Notes under the pieces: model-generated | The model's input: the letters and a program-made list of their open reading frames with translations, nothing else | Database searches by the model: none | What the model was told of the DNA's origin: nothing | DNA from: Chloroflexota bacterium | Lineage (GTDB): Bacteria; Chloroflexota; Anaerolineae; DTLA01 | DNA: 64,000 bases | Direction of reading: 5' to 3' | Assembly (NCBI GenBank): GCA_014360805.1 | Contig: JACIWU010000002.1 | Coordinates: forward strand, 26,414-90,413 | Program-made: the position numbers and the translations under genes | Shown: positions 32,570-40,408 of the stretch, piece after piece | Numbering within the stretch: position 1 is the stretch's first letter | Layout of the letters: each line of letters starts with the position of its first letter

Positions 32570-33463
32570 ATGACCAAAACGGTCATTCTCGTGCAGACTA
32601 TCGTTGGAGGCCTGGGCATCGGGAGCATCTACGCGCTCGTGGCTCTGGGCTACTCCATGGTGTACCGCTCCATGGGCCTCGTCAACTTTGCGCATGGCAG
32701 CATCTACATGATCGGGACGTACTTCGGCGTGATCTTCTACAAGGGGATGGTGGCCGGCCTGCACCTGCCCTACTGGGCGGCGTTCATCGTGGGCATCCTG
32801 CTGACGGCGATCCTGGGCGTTGCGCTGGAAAGGCTGTTCCGCCCGCTGGCGAACCTGGACCTCATGCTCATGCTCCTGGGGACCATCGGCGTGGGCATCG
32901 TGCTGGACAACCTGGCCATCATCATCTGGGGCGCGGAAGGGTTTGCGGTGCGGTCGCCTCTATCGTCCAAGCCGATCCTTGTGGGCGGCGTGGCGCTCGT
33001 GCCGCAGATGTTGCTCATCATCGGGGTGGGCGCCGTGCTTATGGTCGGCCTGCAGACATTCTTGTCGCGGACGAAGGTGGGGAAGGCCATGCGCGCTGCG
33101 GCGCAGGACCGCGAGATCGCGAGCGCCATGGGGATACCGGTGAACTTCACGAATGCGGTTACCTTCGCCATCGGCTCGGGGCTGGCGGCCGCGGCGGGCA
33201 TTCTGGCCGCGCCTATCGTGTACGTGAACCCCGCCATGAGCGCGGCTGTGGGCATCAAGGGGTTTGCGGCGGCCATCCTGGGCGGCTTGGGCAGCATCCC
33301 GGGCGCCATTGTGGGCGGGCTGCTCTTCGGCGTGATTGAGGCTATCTCGGCGGGTTACATCTCGTCGGCCTATACCAAGGGAATCGCCTTCATCATCATG
33401 GTGCTGGTGCTCATGATCAAGCCATCGGGTATCGTGGGCGAGACCACCGTTGAGAAGGTGTAG
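32570..33463 (+). CDS. livH: LivH-type ABC permease
   Basis: 297 residues, about eight transmembrane helices, family motif YSMVYRSMGLVNFAHGSIYM near the N-terminus and GLGSIPGAIVGGLLFGVIEA near the C-terminus. ATG 32570 follows AGGAGG; an in-frame ATG upstream at 32504 is not supported. Forms the channel with LivM. Confidence 0.93.
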   Translation: MTKTVILVQTIVGGLGIGSIYALVALGYSMVYRSMGLVNFAHGSIYMIGTYFGVIFYKGMVAGLHLPYWAAFIVGILLTAILGVALERLFRPLANLDLMLMLLGTIGVGIVLDNLAIIIWGAEGFAVRSPLSSKPILVGGVALVPQMLLIIGVGAVLMVGLQTFLSRTKVGKAMRAAAQDREIASAMGIPVNFTNAVTFAIGSGLAAAAGILAAPIVYVNPAMSAAVGIKGFAAAILGGLGSIPGAIVGGLLFGVIEAISAGYISSAYTKGIAFIIMVLVLMIKPSGIVGETTVEKV

Positions 33464-33472
33464 GAGGGCGAG

Positions 33473-34480
33473 ATGAAGACGCGCACGACACTTTGGAAGA
33501 CCATCGCGCTGATCGCTTTCCTGGCGCTGCTCCTCGCCATGCCCAAGATCGCACGCAATGACTACCAGGTGCGCATCTTGAACATGACGGGGCTGTACAT
33601 CCTGCTCAGCCTGGGGTTGAACATCGCCCAGGGGTTCTGCGGGCAGATCAACCTGGCCATCGGTGCGTTCTGGGCCATTGGGGCCTACACCGCGGCGCTG
33701 CTCAACGTGAACTTCAAGTGGCCCTTCTGGCTCACGTTGCCGGCCGCCATGGTGGTTGCGGCCCTGGTGGCCGCTGTGGTGGCGCTCCCATCCCTGAAGG
33801 TCCGCTCGCACTACCTGGCCATCGTTACACTGGGGCTTGGCGAGGTCATCAACATCATCCTCGTGAACGAAGACCAGATCACGCGGGGAGCCATGGGGAT
33901 TCCGAACATCAAGCGTCCCAGTTTCTTCGGCATCCCCATCAACACGGAACAGAAGTACTTCTATCTGGTGCTGGCGTTCGTGATCCTGGGCTACCTCGTC
34001 GCTCGGCAGATCACGCGCCACCGCTTCGGCCGCGCTTTCCGCGCAGTGCGCGATGACTACGTGGCTGCCAAGGCCATGGGCGTCAACACCGGTTTCTACC
34101 AGATTCTGGCGATCACCATCAGCGGCGTGTACGCGGGGGTCGCGGGCGTGCTATTCGCCCACCTCAACACGTACATCAGCCCCGACATCTTTGAGTTCCG
34201 CTCCACCCTGTTCGTTCTCACCATGACCCTGTTGGGCGGCATGGGAAGCCTGCTGGGGTCGGTGGTTGGCGGAGTTCTGGTCATCCTGCAAGAGGTCCTG
34301 CGGGCGTTCCGCGACTGGCAACTGGTGTTCTACGGGCTGGCCGTAGTACTGGTGGTGCTCTTCTTCCCGGGCGGGGCGGTGGGCATTGCGCGGCGCTGGC
34401 GGGAACGCCAGGGCGCGCGGCGGGCCCGCGAGGAGGAGGCCAATACCGCGGCGAACCCGCCATCCGAAGAGGCGAGGTGA
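33473..34480 (+). CDS. livM: LivM-type ABC permease
   Basis: 335 residues with about nine helices; motifs LNIAQGFCGQINLAIGAFWA, AFRAVRDDYVAAKAMGVNT (ATPase contact loop) and LLGGMGSLLGSVVGG. The charged C-terminal tail (RRWRERQGARRAREEE) is cytoplasmic. Nine bases after livH. Confidence 0.93.
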   Translation: MKTRTTLWKTIALIAFLALLLAMPKIARNDYQVRILNMTGLYILLSLGLNIAQGFCGQINLAIGAFWAIGAYTAALLNVNFKWPFWLTLPAAMVVAALVAAVVALPSLKVRSHYLAIVTLGLGEVINIILVNEDQITRGAMGIPNIKRPSFFGIPINTEQKYFYLVLAFVILGYLVARQITRHRFGRAFRAVRDDYVAAKAMGVNTGFYQILAITISGVYAGVAGVLFAHLNTYISPDIFEFRSTLFVLTMTLLGGMGSLLGSVVGGVLVILQEVLRAFRDWQLVFYGLAVVLVVLFFPGGAVGIARRWRERQGARRAREEEANTAANPPSEEAR

Positions 34481-34484
34481 GACC

Positions 34485-35246
34485 ATGTTGCTGGAAATAC
34501 AGAACCTCACCATGCAATTCGGCGGCCTGGTGGCCGTGAACGACGTGTCGCTGAACATCCAGGAGGGCGAAATCCACGCCCTCATCGGGCCGAATGGTTC
34601 GGGCAAGACGACCATCTTCAACGTGGTGTCGGGCTATTACAAGCCCACGCAAGGGGTGGTGCGGTTCCGCGGCAAGCAGATCAGCGGCCTGCCGTCGTAC
34701 AAGATCACCGCGATGGGGGTGGCCCGAACGTTCCAGAACCTGCGGCTGTTCTCCAGCATGACGGTCATGGAGAACGTGTTGGTGGCCCTGGGGCATCACG
34801 CCAAGACTCGCTTCTGGCAACATGTGCTAGACCCCTTCTCCGTCCGCCGCGAAGAAGAGGAGTTGAAGGAAAGGGCGCTTCGGACGCTGCGCATCATGAA
34901 GATTGACCGGTACGCCGACGAGCAGGCGACCAGCCTGCCCTATGGCTTGCAGCGGCGCGTGGAGATCGCCCGAGCGCTGGCCACTGAGCCGACCCTGGTT
35001 CTGCTGGACGAGCCGGCTGCTGGCCTGAATGAGGCAGAAACCGCTGAGTTGCGCGAAATGCTGCTGGAGATTCGCCAGTCGGGCATCACCATCTTCCTGG
35101 TGGAACACGACATGAAACTGGTGATGGAAATCTCCGATGTGGTATCGGTCCTGGACTACGGCAAGAAGATCGCCGAGGGTTCCTGCAGCGCCGTGAGTTG
35201 CGACCCTGTGGTCATTGAGGCGTATCTCGGCCGGGAGGAAGGGTGA
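34485..35246 (+). CDS. livG: LivG-type ABC ATPase
   Basis: 253 residues. Walker A GPNGSGKTT, the LivG-form signature LPYGLQRRVEIARAL in place of LSGGQ, Walker B LVLLDEPAAGLNEAE, H-loop EHDMKLV. ATG 34485 lies 4 bases after the livM stop. Energises uptake with LivF. Confidence 0.95.
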   Translation: MLLEIQNLTMQFGGLVAVNDVSLNIQEGEIHALIGPNGSGKTTIFNVVSGYYKPTQGVVRFRGKQISGLPSYKITAMGVARTFQNLRLFSSMTVMENVLVALGHHAKTRFWQHVLDPFSVRREEEELKERALRTLRIMKIDRYADEQATSLPYGLQRRVEIARALATEPTLVLLDEPAAGLNEAETAELREMLLEIRQSGITIFLVEHDMKLVMEISDVVSVLDYGKKIAEGSCSAVSCDPVVIEAYLGREEG

Positions 35247-35953
35247 TGTTAGTCCTGGACAATGTTCACATCTACTACGGGCACATTCACGCGGTGAAGG
35301 GAATCTCCCTGGAGGTGCGCGACGGCGAGATCACAACCATCATCGGCGCAAACGGGGCCGGGAAATCCACGACGATAAAGGCCATCTGCGGCCTTGTCCA
35401 CCCGCGACACGGCGCCATTCTCTTGAACGGCGAGCCGATCCACCGGCTACCCGCGCACAAGTTGGTGCACAAGGGGATCGCATATGTGCCGGAGGGCCGG
35501 CGCGTGTTCCCCGTGCTCACCGTGGACGAGAACCTGGAGATGGGTGCATATCATCGGACGGACCTGGACGAGATCGCCAAGGATAAAGCGCGCATGTACG
35601 AACTGTTTGCGCCCCTCAAGGGTCGCGAGCGACAACTGGCCGGCTCCCTCAGCGGTGGCGAGCAGCAGATGCTGGCCATCGCCCGCGCGCTGATGTCCAG
35701 GCCCAAGATCCTCGTGATGGACGAGCCATCGCTGGGCCTTGCGCCCTTGTTGGTTCAGCACGTGTTTGAGGTCATCTCCGAGTTGAACCGACAAGGCATT
35801 ACCATCTTGCTCTCGGAGCAGAACGCGCGCGCGGCGCTCAAGATCGCCCACCGCGGCGTCGTCATGGAGACGGGCCGCATCCGCTTCGCCGATACAGCCG
35901 AGGCGCTGCGCGAGAACCCCGTCGTTCAGCACGCTTACCTGGGACTTGCGTAA
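35246..35953 (+). CDS. livF: LivF-type ABC ATPase
   Basis: 235 residues. Walker A GANGAGKST, signature SLSGGEQQMLAIARAL, Walker B ILVMDEPSLGLAP, switch SEQNARAAL. ATG overlaps the livG TGA (TGATG), with GGAGGAAGG upstream. A hairpin at 35969-35996 follows. Confidence 0.95.
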   Translation: MLVLDNVHIYYGHIHAVKGISLEVRDGEITTIIGANGAGKSTTIKAICGLVHPRHGAILLNGEPIHRLPAHKLVHKGIAYVPEGRRVFPVLTVDENLEMGAYHRTDLDEIAKDKARMYELFAPLKGRERQLAGSLSGGEQQMLAIARALMSRPKILVMDEPSLGLAPLLVQHVFEVISELNRQGITILLSEQNARAALKIAHRGVVMETGRIRFADTAEALRENPVVQHAYLGLA

Positions 35954-35968
35954 GTCCCCATCCAACGC

Positions 35969-35996
35969 AAGGGCGGGCTGACGGAGGCCCGCCCTT
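35969..35996 (+). terminator. GC-rich hairpin after livF
   Basis: A 10-bp perfect stem (AAGGGCGGGC / GCCCGCCCTT) with an 8-base loop but no T-run. It may reduce read-through into the dehydrogenase gene or protect the liv mRNA. Confidence 0.5.
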
Positions 35997-36096
35997 CCGC
36001 GGTTGCCGCCCCTGCCCGCATGGGTGTTCTATGACCCGCGCGGGCGCGAGGGGCGGCAGTGGTGTTTGTGAAATCCCACATTTGGAGGCACAACAT

Positions 36097-37149
36097 ATGC
36101 CGGAGGAAATCGTACGCATCCAAGCCAGCGACCTGGTGCAAGCCTGCGAGCGCCTGCTGCAGAAGGTCGGCGTGCCGCCCGATGAGGCGCGCATCATCGC
36201 CGAGATCGTGGTGGAGGCCGACCTGCGCGGCGTGGAGTCGCACGGGCTTCTGCGCCTGCCCGCGTATGTCCATCGGGTGCAAGCGGGGCTGATGACACCC
36301 AAGACCGAGGTCAAGGTGGTGCGGGAGCGGAGCGCGTCGGTGCTGCTGGACGCGCAGCGCGGGTTTGGCCAGGTGGCGGGCGTCCGCGCCATGGCCCAGG
36401 CGATGGAGCGCGCGCGGCAACACGGCGTGGGCGTCGCGGCCGTGCGCAACGCCAACCACTTCGGGATCGCGGCGTACTACGCCATGATGGCGCTGCCCCA
36501 TCGGATGATCGGCGTCGTTACGGCCAACGCCGCGCCAAGCATGGCGGCGTGGGGCGGGGCGGCGCCGGTGCTGGGAACCAACCCCGTCTGCATCGCCATC
36601 CCCACCGGCGGCGACGTGGACATCGTCCTGGACATGGCCTCGTCGGTGGTGGCGCGCGGCAAGATTCGGCTGGCGGCCAACAAGGGCGAGCGCATCCCCC
36701 TGGGCTGGGCGCTGGACGCGCAGGGCCGCCCCACCGATGACCCCAAGGCGGCGCTGGATGGCACGCTGGTGCCTATCGGCGGGCCGAAGGGGTACGGCCT
36801 GGCGCTGGCCATAGACGTGCTGTCGGGCGTGCTCACCGGCGCCGATTTCGGCACTCGCCTTACGTCGGTGCACGACCTGCAGCAGCCGTCCTCTGTAGGG
36901 TTCGTAACCCAGGCGCTGGACATTTCGGCTTTTGCCGATTGGGACGATTTCTGCCGGGACATGCAAAGCCTCGTCCAGGAGATTCTCCATTCTCCTCGCG
37001 CTCCTGGCGTGGAGCGCATCTACTTGCCTGGAGAGATAGAATGGCTCAAACGGCAAGACCGACTGCAAAATGGCGTGCCTGTGCCCGCCAGCGTGCTCGT
37101 TGGAATCCGGGGCCTGGCGCAGGAATTGGGCGTAGAGGTTGCGCTGTAG
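36097..37149 (+). CDS. Ldh2-family malate/L-lactate-type dehydrogenase
   Basis: 350 residues of the NAD(P)-dependent Ldh2/ureidoglycolate/sulfolactate dehydrogenase family. VVEADLRGVESHGLLRLPAY, AAVRNANHFGIAAYYAMMAL (catalytic His region), LGTNPVCIAIP, IVLDMASSVVARGKI and GPKGYGLALAIDVLSGVLTG are all family hallmarks. RBS TTGGAGG before ATG 36097. Closing an iclR-importer unit, it probably oxidises the imported 2-hydroxy acid to a 2-oxo acid. The exact substrate is unresolved. Confidence 0.9.
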   Translation: MPEEIVRIQASDLVQACERLLQKVGVPPDEARIIAEIVVEADLRGVESHGLLRLPAYVHRVQAGLMTPKTEVKVVRERSASVLLDAQRGFGQVAGVRAMAQAMERARQHGVGVAAVRNANHFGIAAYYAMMALPHRMIGVVTANAAPSMAAWGGAAPVLGTNPVCIAIPTGGDVDIVLDMASSVVARGKIRLAANKGERIPLGWALDAQGRPTDDPKAALDGTLVPIGGPKGYGLALAIDVLSGVLTGADFGTRLTSVHDLQQPSSVGFVTQALDISAFADWDDFCRDMQSLVQEILHSPRAPGVERIYLPGEIEWLKRQDRLQNGVPVPASVLVGIRGLAQELGVEVAL

Positions 37150-37180
37150 CGGGAAGAGGCAGCGCGGAGACCTCGTTCAT

Positions 37181-37238
37181 CTCCCGCGCCCTCTTGGCTC
37201 CCCCCACGAGGAGAGATAAGAGGGCGCGGGAGGTTTTG
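37181..37238 (+). terminator. Strong intrinsic terminator after the dehydrogenase
   Basis: A perfect 15-bp stem (CTCCCGCGCCCTCTT at 37181-37195, complement at 37218-37232), loop of 22 bases, followed by GTTTTG. It separates the convergent dehydrogenase and lipoprotein genes. Confidence 0.75.
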
Positions 37239-39053
37239 CTATCCGCCGATGGCGTTGGGCATGTAGAAGATGAGCGACAAGAGGGCGTCGGTGGCCGCGA
37301 AGATGGCGAAGGCGAACATGACGACCTTGCGCTCGGCCCGCCGAATGTAAAAGCGCATGCCTAGCAGGCCCAACGCCAGGAGCAACGCCGGAAAGCCCAG
37401 CAGGACGACCCATTCCAACCGAGGCGGCACGACGTCCAGGAACGGGGCGTACCACAGGAACGCGGGCAACATGAAGAGTTTGGAGAACAGGTACAGGACG
37501 ACGGCGACGGCAAGGCCCACGCGCCCCGCGCGGGTGGTCAGGTCAGCGTCGGGTCGGGCCAGGTAGAACCCCACAAGCCACGCGAACGGCAGGAACAGCC
37601 AGATGATGAGCATCGGGAAGAAGGACAGGGCCGAGGCGGCGCTCCAGGTCTTGCCCAACAGCAGGGCGAGCACGTCGGCGGCCGTCATCCGGTTGAGCGT
37701 GGCGCGAACCGCGGGCGCGGTGCTGGCATAGAGCACCTCGTAGTTTCCGAATCCCCCTACGCCGAGGCAGGCCAGGTGTAGCGCGCCCTCGTCGTCCACC
37801 GTCGCGGCAGGCCGCAGTGAGCCGGACAGGGTGCGCGCGGCGACTTCGTAGCCCTTGACCCGCCCGTTGTCAAGGATGGCCAGTGCAATTTGGGTTTTGC
37901 CCACCCTTCGGGGGAGCGCCATGTAACTGGCCAGGAACACCCCTGCCTCGTCGCGCTGGCCTGGGATGGCAAACTGCATGTACACGTAGTCGGACGGGGA
38001 GCGCAGGACGACCGCGCCGTCGCCGGACGCCAGCGGGTACAGGTGTGTGTAGTTGAACGCGCCGCTGGCGGCTTGGTACTCGGGCTTGGCGAGTGCGGGC
38101 AAGTACAACCCGCCGCCGCTGTGGCGTGCTGGCTGGCCGATGGGAAAGGCCTGGTACTGGGTCTCGGCCGTGCCGGGCGTGAGGCCTCCCCCGCGCTGCT
38201 CCAGCGACCAGATGACATAGACCCAGTCGGATTCCAGGGCGATCTCCGGTGGGTGGAGGGCCAGGCCGATGCCCATCGGGAACGTGGCCATGACGGTGGG
38301 TTCGCCGACGCGCATGGCGACGGGGTCAAAAGTGGCGTACAAAATCTTCTCGGCGCCCATGCCCTGGCCCAGGTGCCAGGCGAGATGGACGACACCGTAG
38401 TTGTCCACGGCCGCATAGGGGTCGGCACCCGCAACGCCCAGGGCGTGCGGGGCCACGAGGACTTCGCCGGAATCGGCCAGGCGCGCATGGAACATCTGGG
38501 AGTCGCCGCCCGAAACGTCGGCCCACAGAATGTCCAGCGCCCCTTCCACCGCCCGAAAGACACAGTAGCCCGTTACATCGCTGGCGTCGCCGGAGATGCG
38601 CGCCGGCTCGCTCAAGGGAATGGCGTCGGTGGTGGTGCGGGCGTAGTGGAGGCCGGGCCTGTGTCCGTTCGCCGCGTCCAGCCAGAAGAAGTGCAGCGTG
38701 CCTGGTGCGCTCAGCACCATCTGCTGGCGGGTGGGGGCGCGCATGGGAAACGGCAACGTCTTGGCGGAGGGTTCGGCCTGGGCGTTGACCCGCGCGAGTT
38801 GGATTCGCCAGCCCTGTTCGGTGTTGGCGAGCCAGGACACGAGGGCGCTAGCGCCCGCCGAATCCCAGACGATGCTGGGCCGGTTGTTGATATGGGATAC
38901 GCCGATGCGAATGCCGCGGCTCCAGTCGGGGCCGGCGAATTCGCTTTTTTCTGCGGACGCCGCGCATCCGCTCAGTAACAGGGCGGCGACAAGCAGGCCC
39001 GTTACGGCGAGGCCGATGCGGGCGAAGCGTTGTGGACTTCGGGTTTCAGGCAT
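37239..39053 (-). CDS. Large lipoprotein with repeated extracellular domain and C-terminal membrane helices
   Basis: 604 residues, not recognised. Signal peptide with lipobox LLSGC (Cys30); a large extracytoplasmic part (about 31-465) with recurring WDSAG, HFFWLDAANG, DILWADVSGG, VHLAWHLGQG and YVIWSLEQRG segments, which look like the blades of a beta-propeller. Then about five transmembrane helices from residue 480 on (LSFFPMLIIWLFLPFAWLVG and others). Lipid anchor plus multi-helix tail in one protein is odd. ATG 39053 follows AGAGAGG. Role unknown; a surface sensor or binding protein is possible. Confidence 0.72.
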   Translation of the reverse strand: MPETRSPQRFARIGLAVTGLLVAALLLSGCAASAEKSEFAGPDWSRGIRIGVSHINNRPSIVWDSAGASALVSWLANTEQGWRIQLARVNAQAEPSAKTLPFPMRAPTRQQMVLSAPGTLHFFWLDAANGHRPGLHYARTTTDAIPLSEPARISGDASDVTGYCVFRAVEGALDILWADVSGGDSQMFHARLADSGEVLVAPHALGVAGADPYAAVDNYGVVHLAWHLGQGMGAEKILYATFDPVAMRVGEPTVMATFPMGIGLALHPPEIALESDWVYVIWSLEQRGGGLTPGTAETQYQAFPIGQPARHSGGGLYLPALAKPEYQAASGAFNYTHLYPLASGDGAVVLRSPSDYVYMQFAIPGQRDEAGVFLASYMALPRRVGKTQIALAILDNGRVKGYEVAARTLSGSLRPAATVDDEGALHLACLGVGGFGNYEVLYASTAPAVRATLNRMTAADVLALLLGKTWSAASALSFFPMLIIWLFLPFAWLVGFYLARPDADLTTRAGRVGLAVAVVLYLFSKLFMLPAFLWYAPFLDVVPPRLEWVVLLGFPALLLALGLLGMRFYIRRAERKVVMFAFAIFAATDALLSLIFYMPNAIGG

Positions 39054-39182
39054 GAGTACCTCTCTGTAGTCATAGCGAAACGCGCCGCACAGGGCAGGCG
39101 CAACGCTGATAATACCACTCGGCGCGGTAGAAGGCAATCTGGGGGTTGCGCCGTGGGATGCTGGCCGCCGTATGCCCTTGGG

Positions 39183-39734
39183 TTACTCGGACACGAGGGC
39201 GTACTCGCAGTTCTTGTCGGGCGATTCGCGAAACTTGTGGAGGACGAGCCGAAGGGAAGGGGCCGCGGCCTTCAGGAGCGCGATCTGGTCGGGTTCTATG
39301 ATGACCTCATGGCGGAAGCAGGCCTCGCACAGGGGGCGGCATTGGGCCAGGTCGCCGTCAAACCCGCGCACAAGGGGGCAGGCGACCCCCCAGGGCGACT
39401 CCACGATGACCTCGTCGCGCGTCTCCAGGATGACCTTGGGGTATTTGTAGCGCAGGAAGGCGGCGACGAATCGCGCGATGCGGCCCACGATGGGGCGGCG
39501 GCGAATGTAGTGAGTCCAGTAGTACTCCTGGAGAATCCAGAAAGCGGTCTGGGCATCCTGGCGGGTGAGATGGTAGCGGGTGCGGGTCTGCTCCACAAAG
39601 GCGGCGGCAGCGGCGGGGTCGGCCAGGGGGCGCGCCTGCCCGGCGAGGTTGGCGGCAGCCGCCTCGGCGTCCATCTGCCGCGCGGCCTCGGGCAGGGCAG
39701 CGAATGCGCGGAAGTAGTCTCGCAGGTTCTCCAT
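39183..39734 (-). CDS. Cysteine-containing protein of unknown function
   Basis: 183 residues, no family recognised. The N-terminal half is helical and Ala-rich. The C-terminal half has GVACPLVRGF (Cys119) and AQCRPLCEACF (Cys132, 136, 139, C-x3-C-x2-C) plus Cys176, which could bind a metal or Fe-S cluster. RBS GGAGAGG before ATG 39734. It is divergent from the ferredoxin gene. The longer open frame to 40436 overlaps the ferredoxin and is not used. Confidence 0.65.
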   Translation of the reverse strand: MENLRDYFRAFAALPEAARQMDAEAAAANLAGQARPLADPAAAAAFVEQTRTRYHLTRQDAQTAFWILQEYYWTHYIRRRPIVGRIARFVAAFLRYKYPKVILETRDEVIVESPWGVACPLVRGFDGDLAQCRPLCEACFRHEVIIEPDQIALLKAAAPSLRLVLHKFRESPDKNCEYALVSE

Positions 39735-39916
39735 GGGCCTCTCCGAATCGCGTTTGGGGCGATTGTAGCAAAGGGGCGCGAAGTCCGCAAGCGGGGGCAG
39801 GGGAGTTCGCGGCGTCGGATGTGCGGGAGGCGTCAATCTCACACGAACGCACAAGGGCACCGAGGGTTTTGCGCTTTTGGTGAGATGGCAAAGCGCGACA
39901 GCCTCTTCGCCGCGTT

Positions 39917-39945
39917 TTGACACCTGGGGCGAATATCCGTACACT
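39917..39945 (+). promoter_or_regulatory. Promoter for the ferredoxin gene
   Basis: Perfect TTGACA (39917-39922), 17-base spacer, TACACT (39940-39945), start near 39952, about 30 bases before ATG 39984. The rest of 39735-39916 shows nothing recognisable. Confidence 0.7.
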
Positions 39946-39983
39946 TTGAGTCGTATTTTCACCATCCTGTGGGAGGTTCGGCG

Positions 39984-40208
39984 ATGAAGAAGGTAACCAT
40001 CAATCGCGACGAGTGCATCGCCTGCGGGGCGTGCTGGTCGGACTGCGACGCGGTCTTTGAGGAAAACCCCGACGACGGCAACAGCCAGATTGTAGCCAAG
40101 TACCAGGTGGGCGGCAACCCCGGCGAAGGCGAGATTCCCGACGACCTGGTGGATTGCGCCAAGGCGGCCGCCGACGGCTGCCCGGTGGAGATCATCCAGG
40201 TCGGGTAG
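39984..40208 (+). CDS. Single-cluster [4Fe-4S] ferredoxin
   Basis: Small cytoplasmic electron carrier, 74 residues. Cluster ligands in ECIACGACWSDC (Cys11, 14, 17) and the final GCP cysteine. The extra Cys21 and the Cys of VDCAKAA match the disulfide pair seen in Desulfovibrio gigas-type mono-cluster ferredoxins. Acidic composition is typical. RBS GGGAGG, ATG 39984. Strong own promoter suggests abundant expression; redox partner unknown. Confidence 0.93.
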   Translation: MKKVTINRDECIACGACWSDCDAVFEENPDDGNSQIVAKYQVGGNPGEGEIPDDLVDCAKAAADGCPVEIIQVG

Positions 40209-40215
40209 AGCGGCC

Positions 40216-40251
40216 CGCCCCTGTAACCTTTCGGGTACAACCCCAGGGGCG
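40216..40251 (+). terminator. Hairpin after the ferredoxin gene
   Basis: 8-bp stem CGCCCCTG / CAGGGGCG with a 20-base loop, no T-run. Weak terminator candidate between the ferredoxin and mscS genes. Confidence 0.35.
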
Positions 40252-40408
40252 CGCCTGACTGCGCCCTCTGGGCTGATGTTCCCATAGCGGTCGCGCGGGC
40301 GTCGCGGGCGCTTTGGGCGAACCATAGGACCGTGCTGGCGGCGATGGTGCGGTGGCCGCAGTGCCGGCTTTCTGCCGCAAGCGCCCATTTCGTGTTTTGG
40401 AGGCGCGT

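Noticed and set aside
29915..32764. 949-codon minus-strand frame
   Set aside because: Antisense to iclR, the MoaD-like gene and livK, and crosses their promoter.
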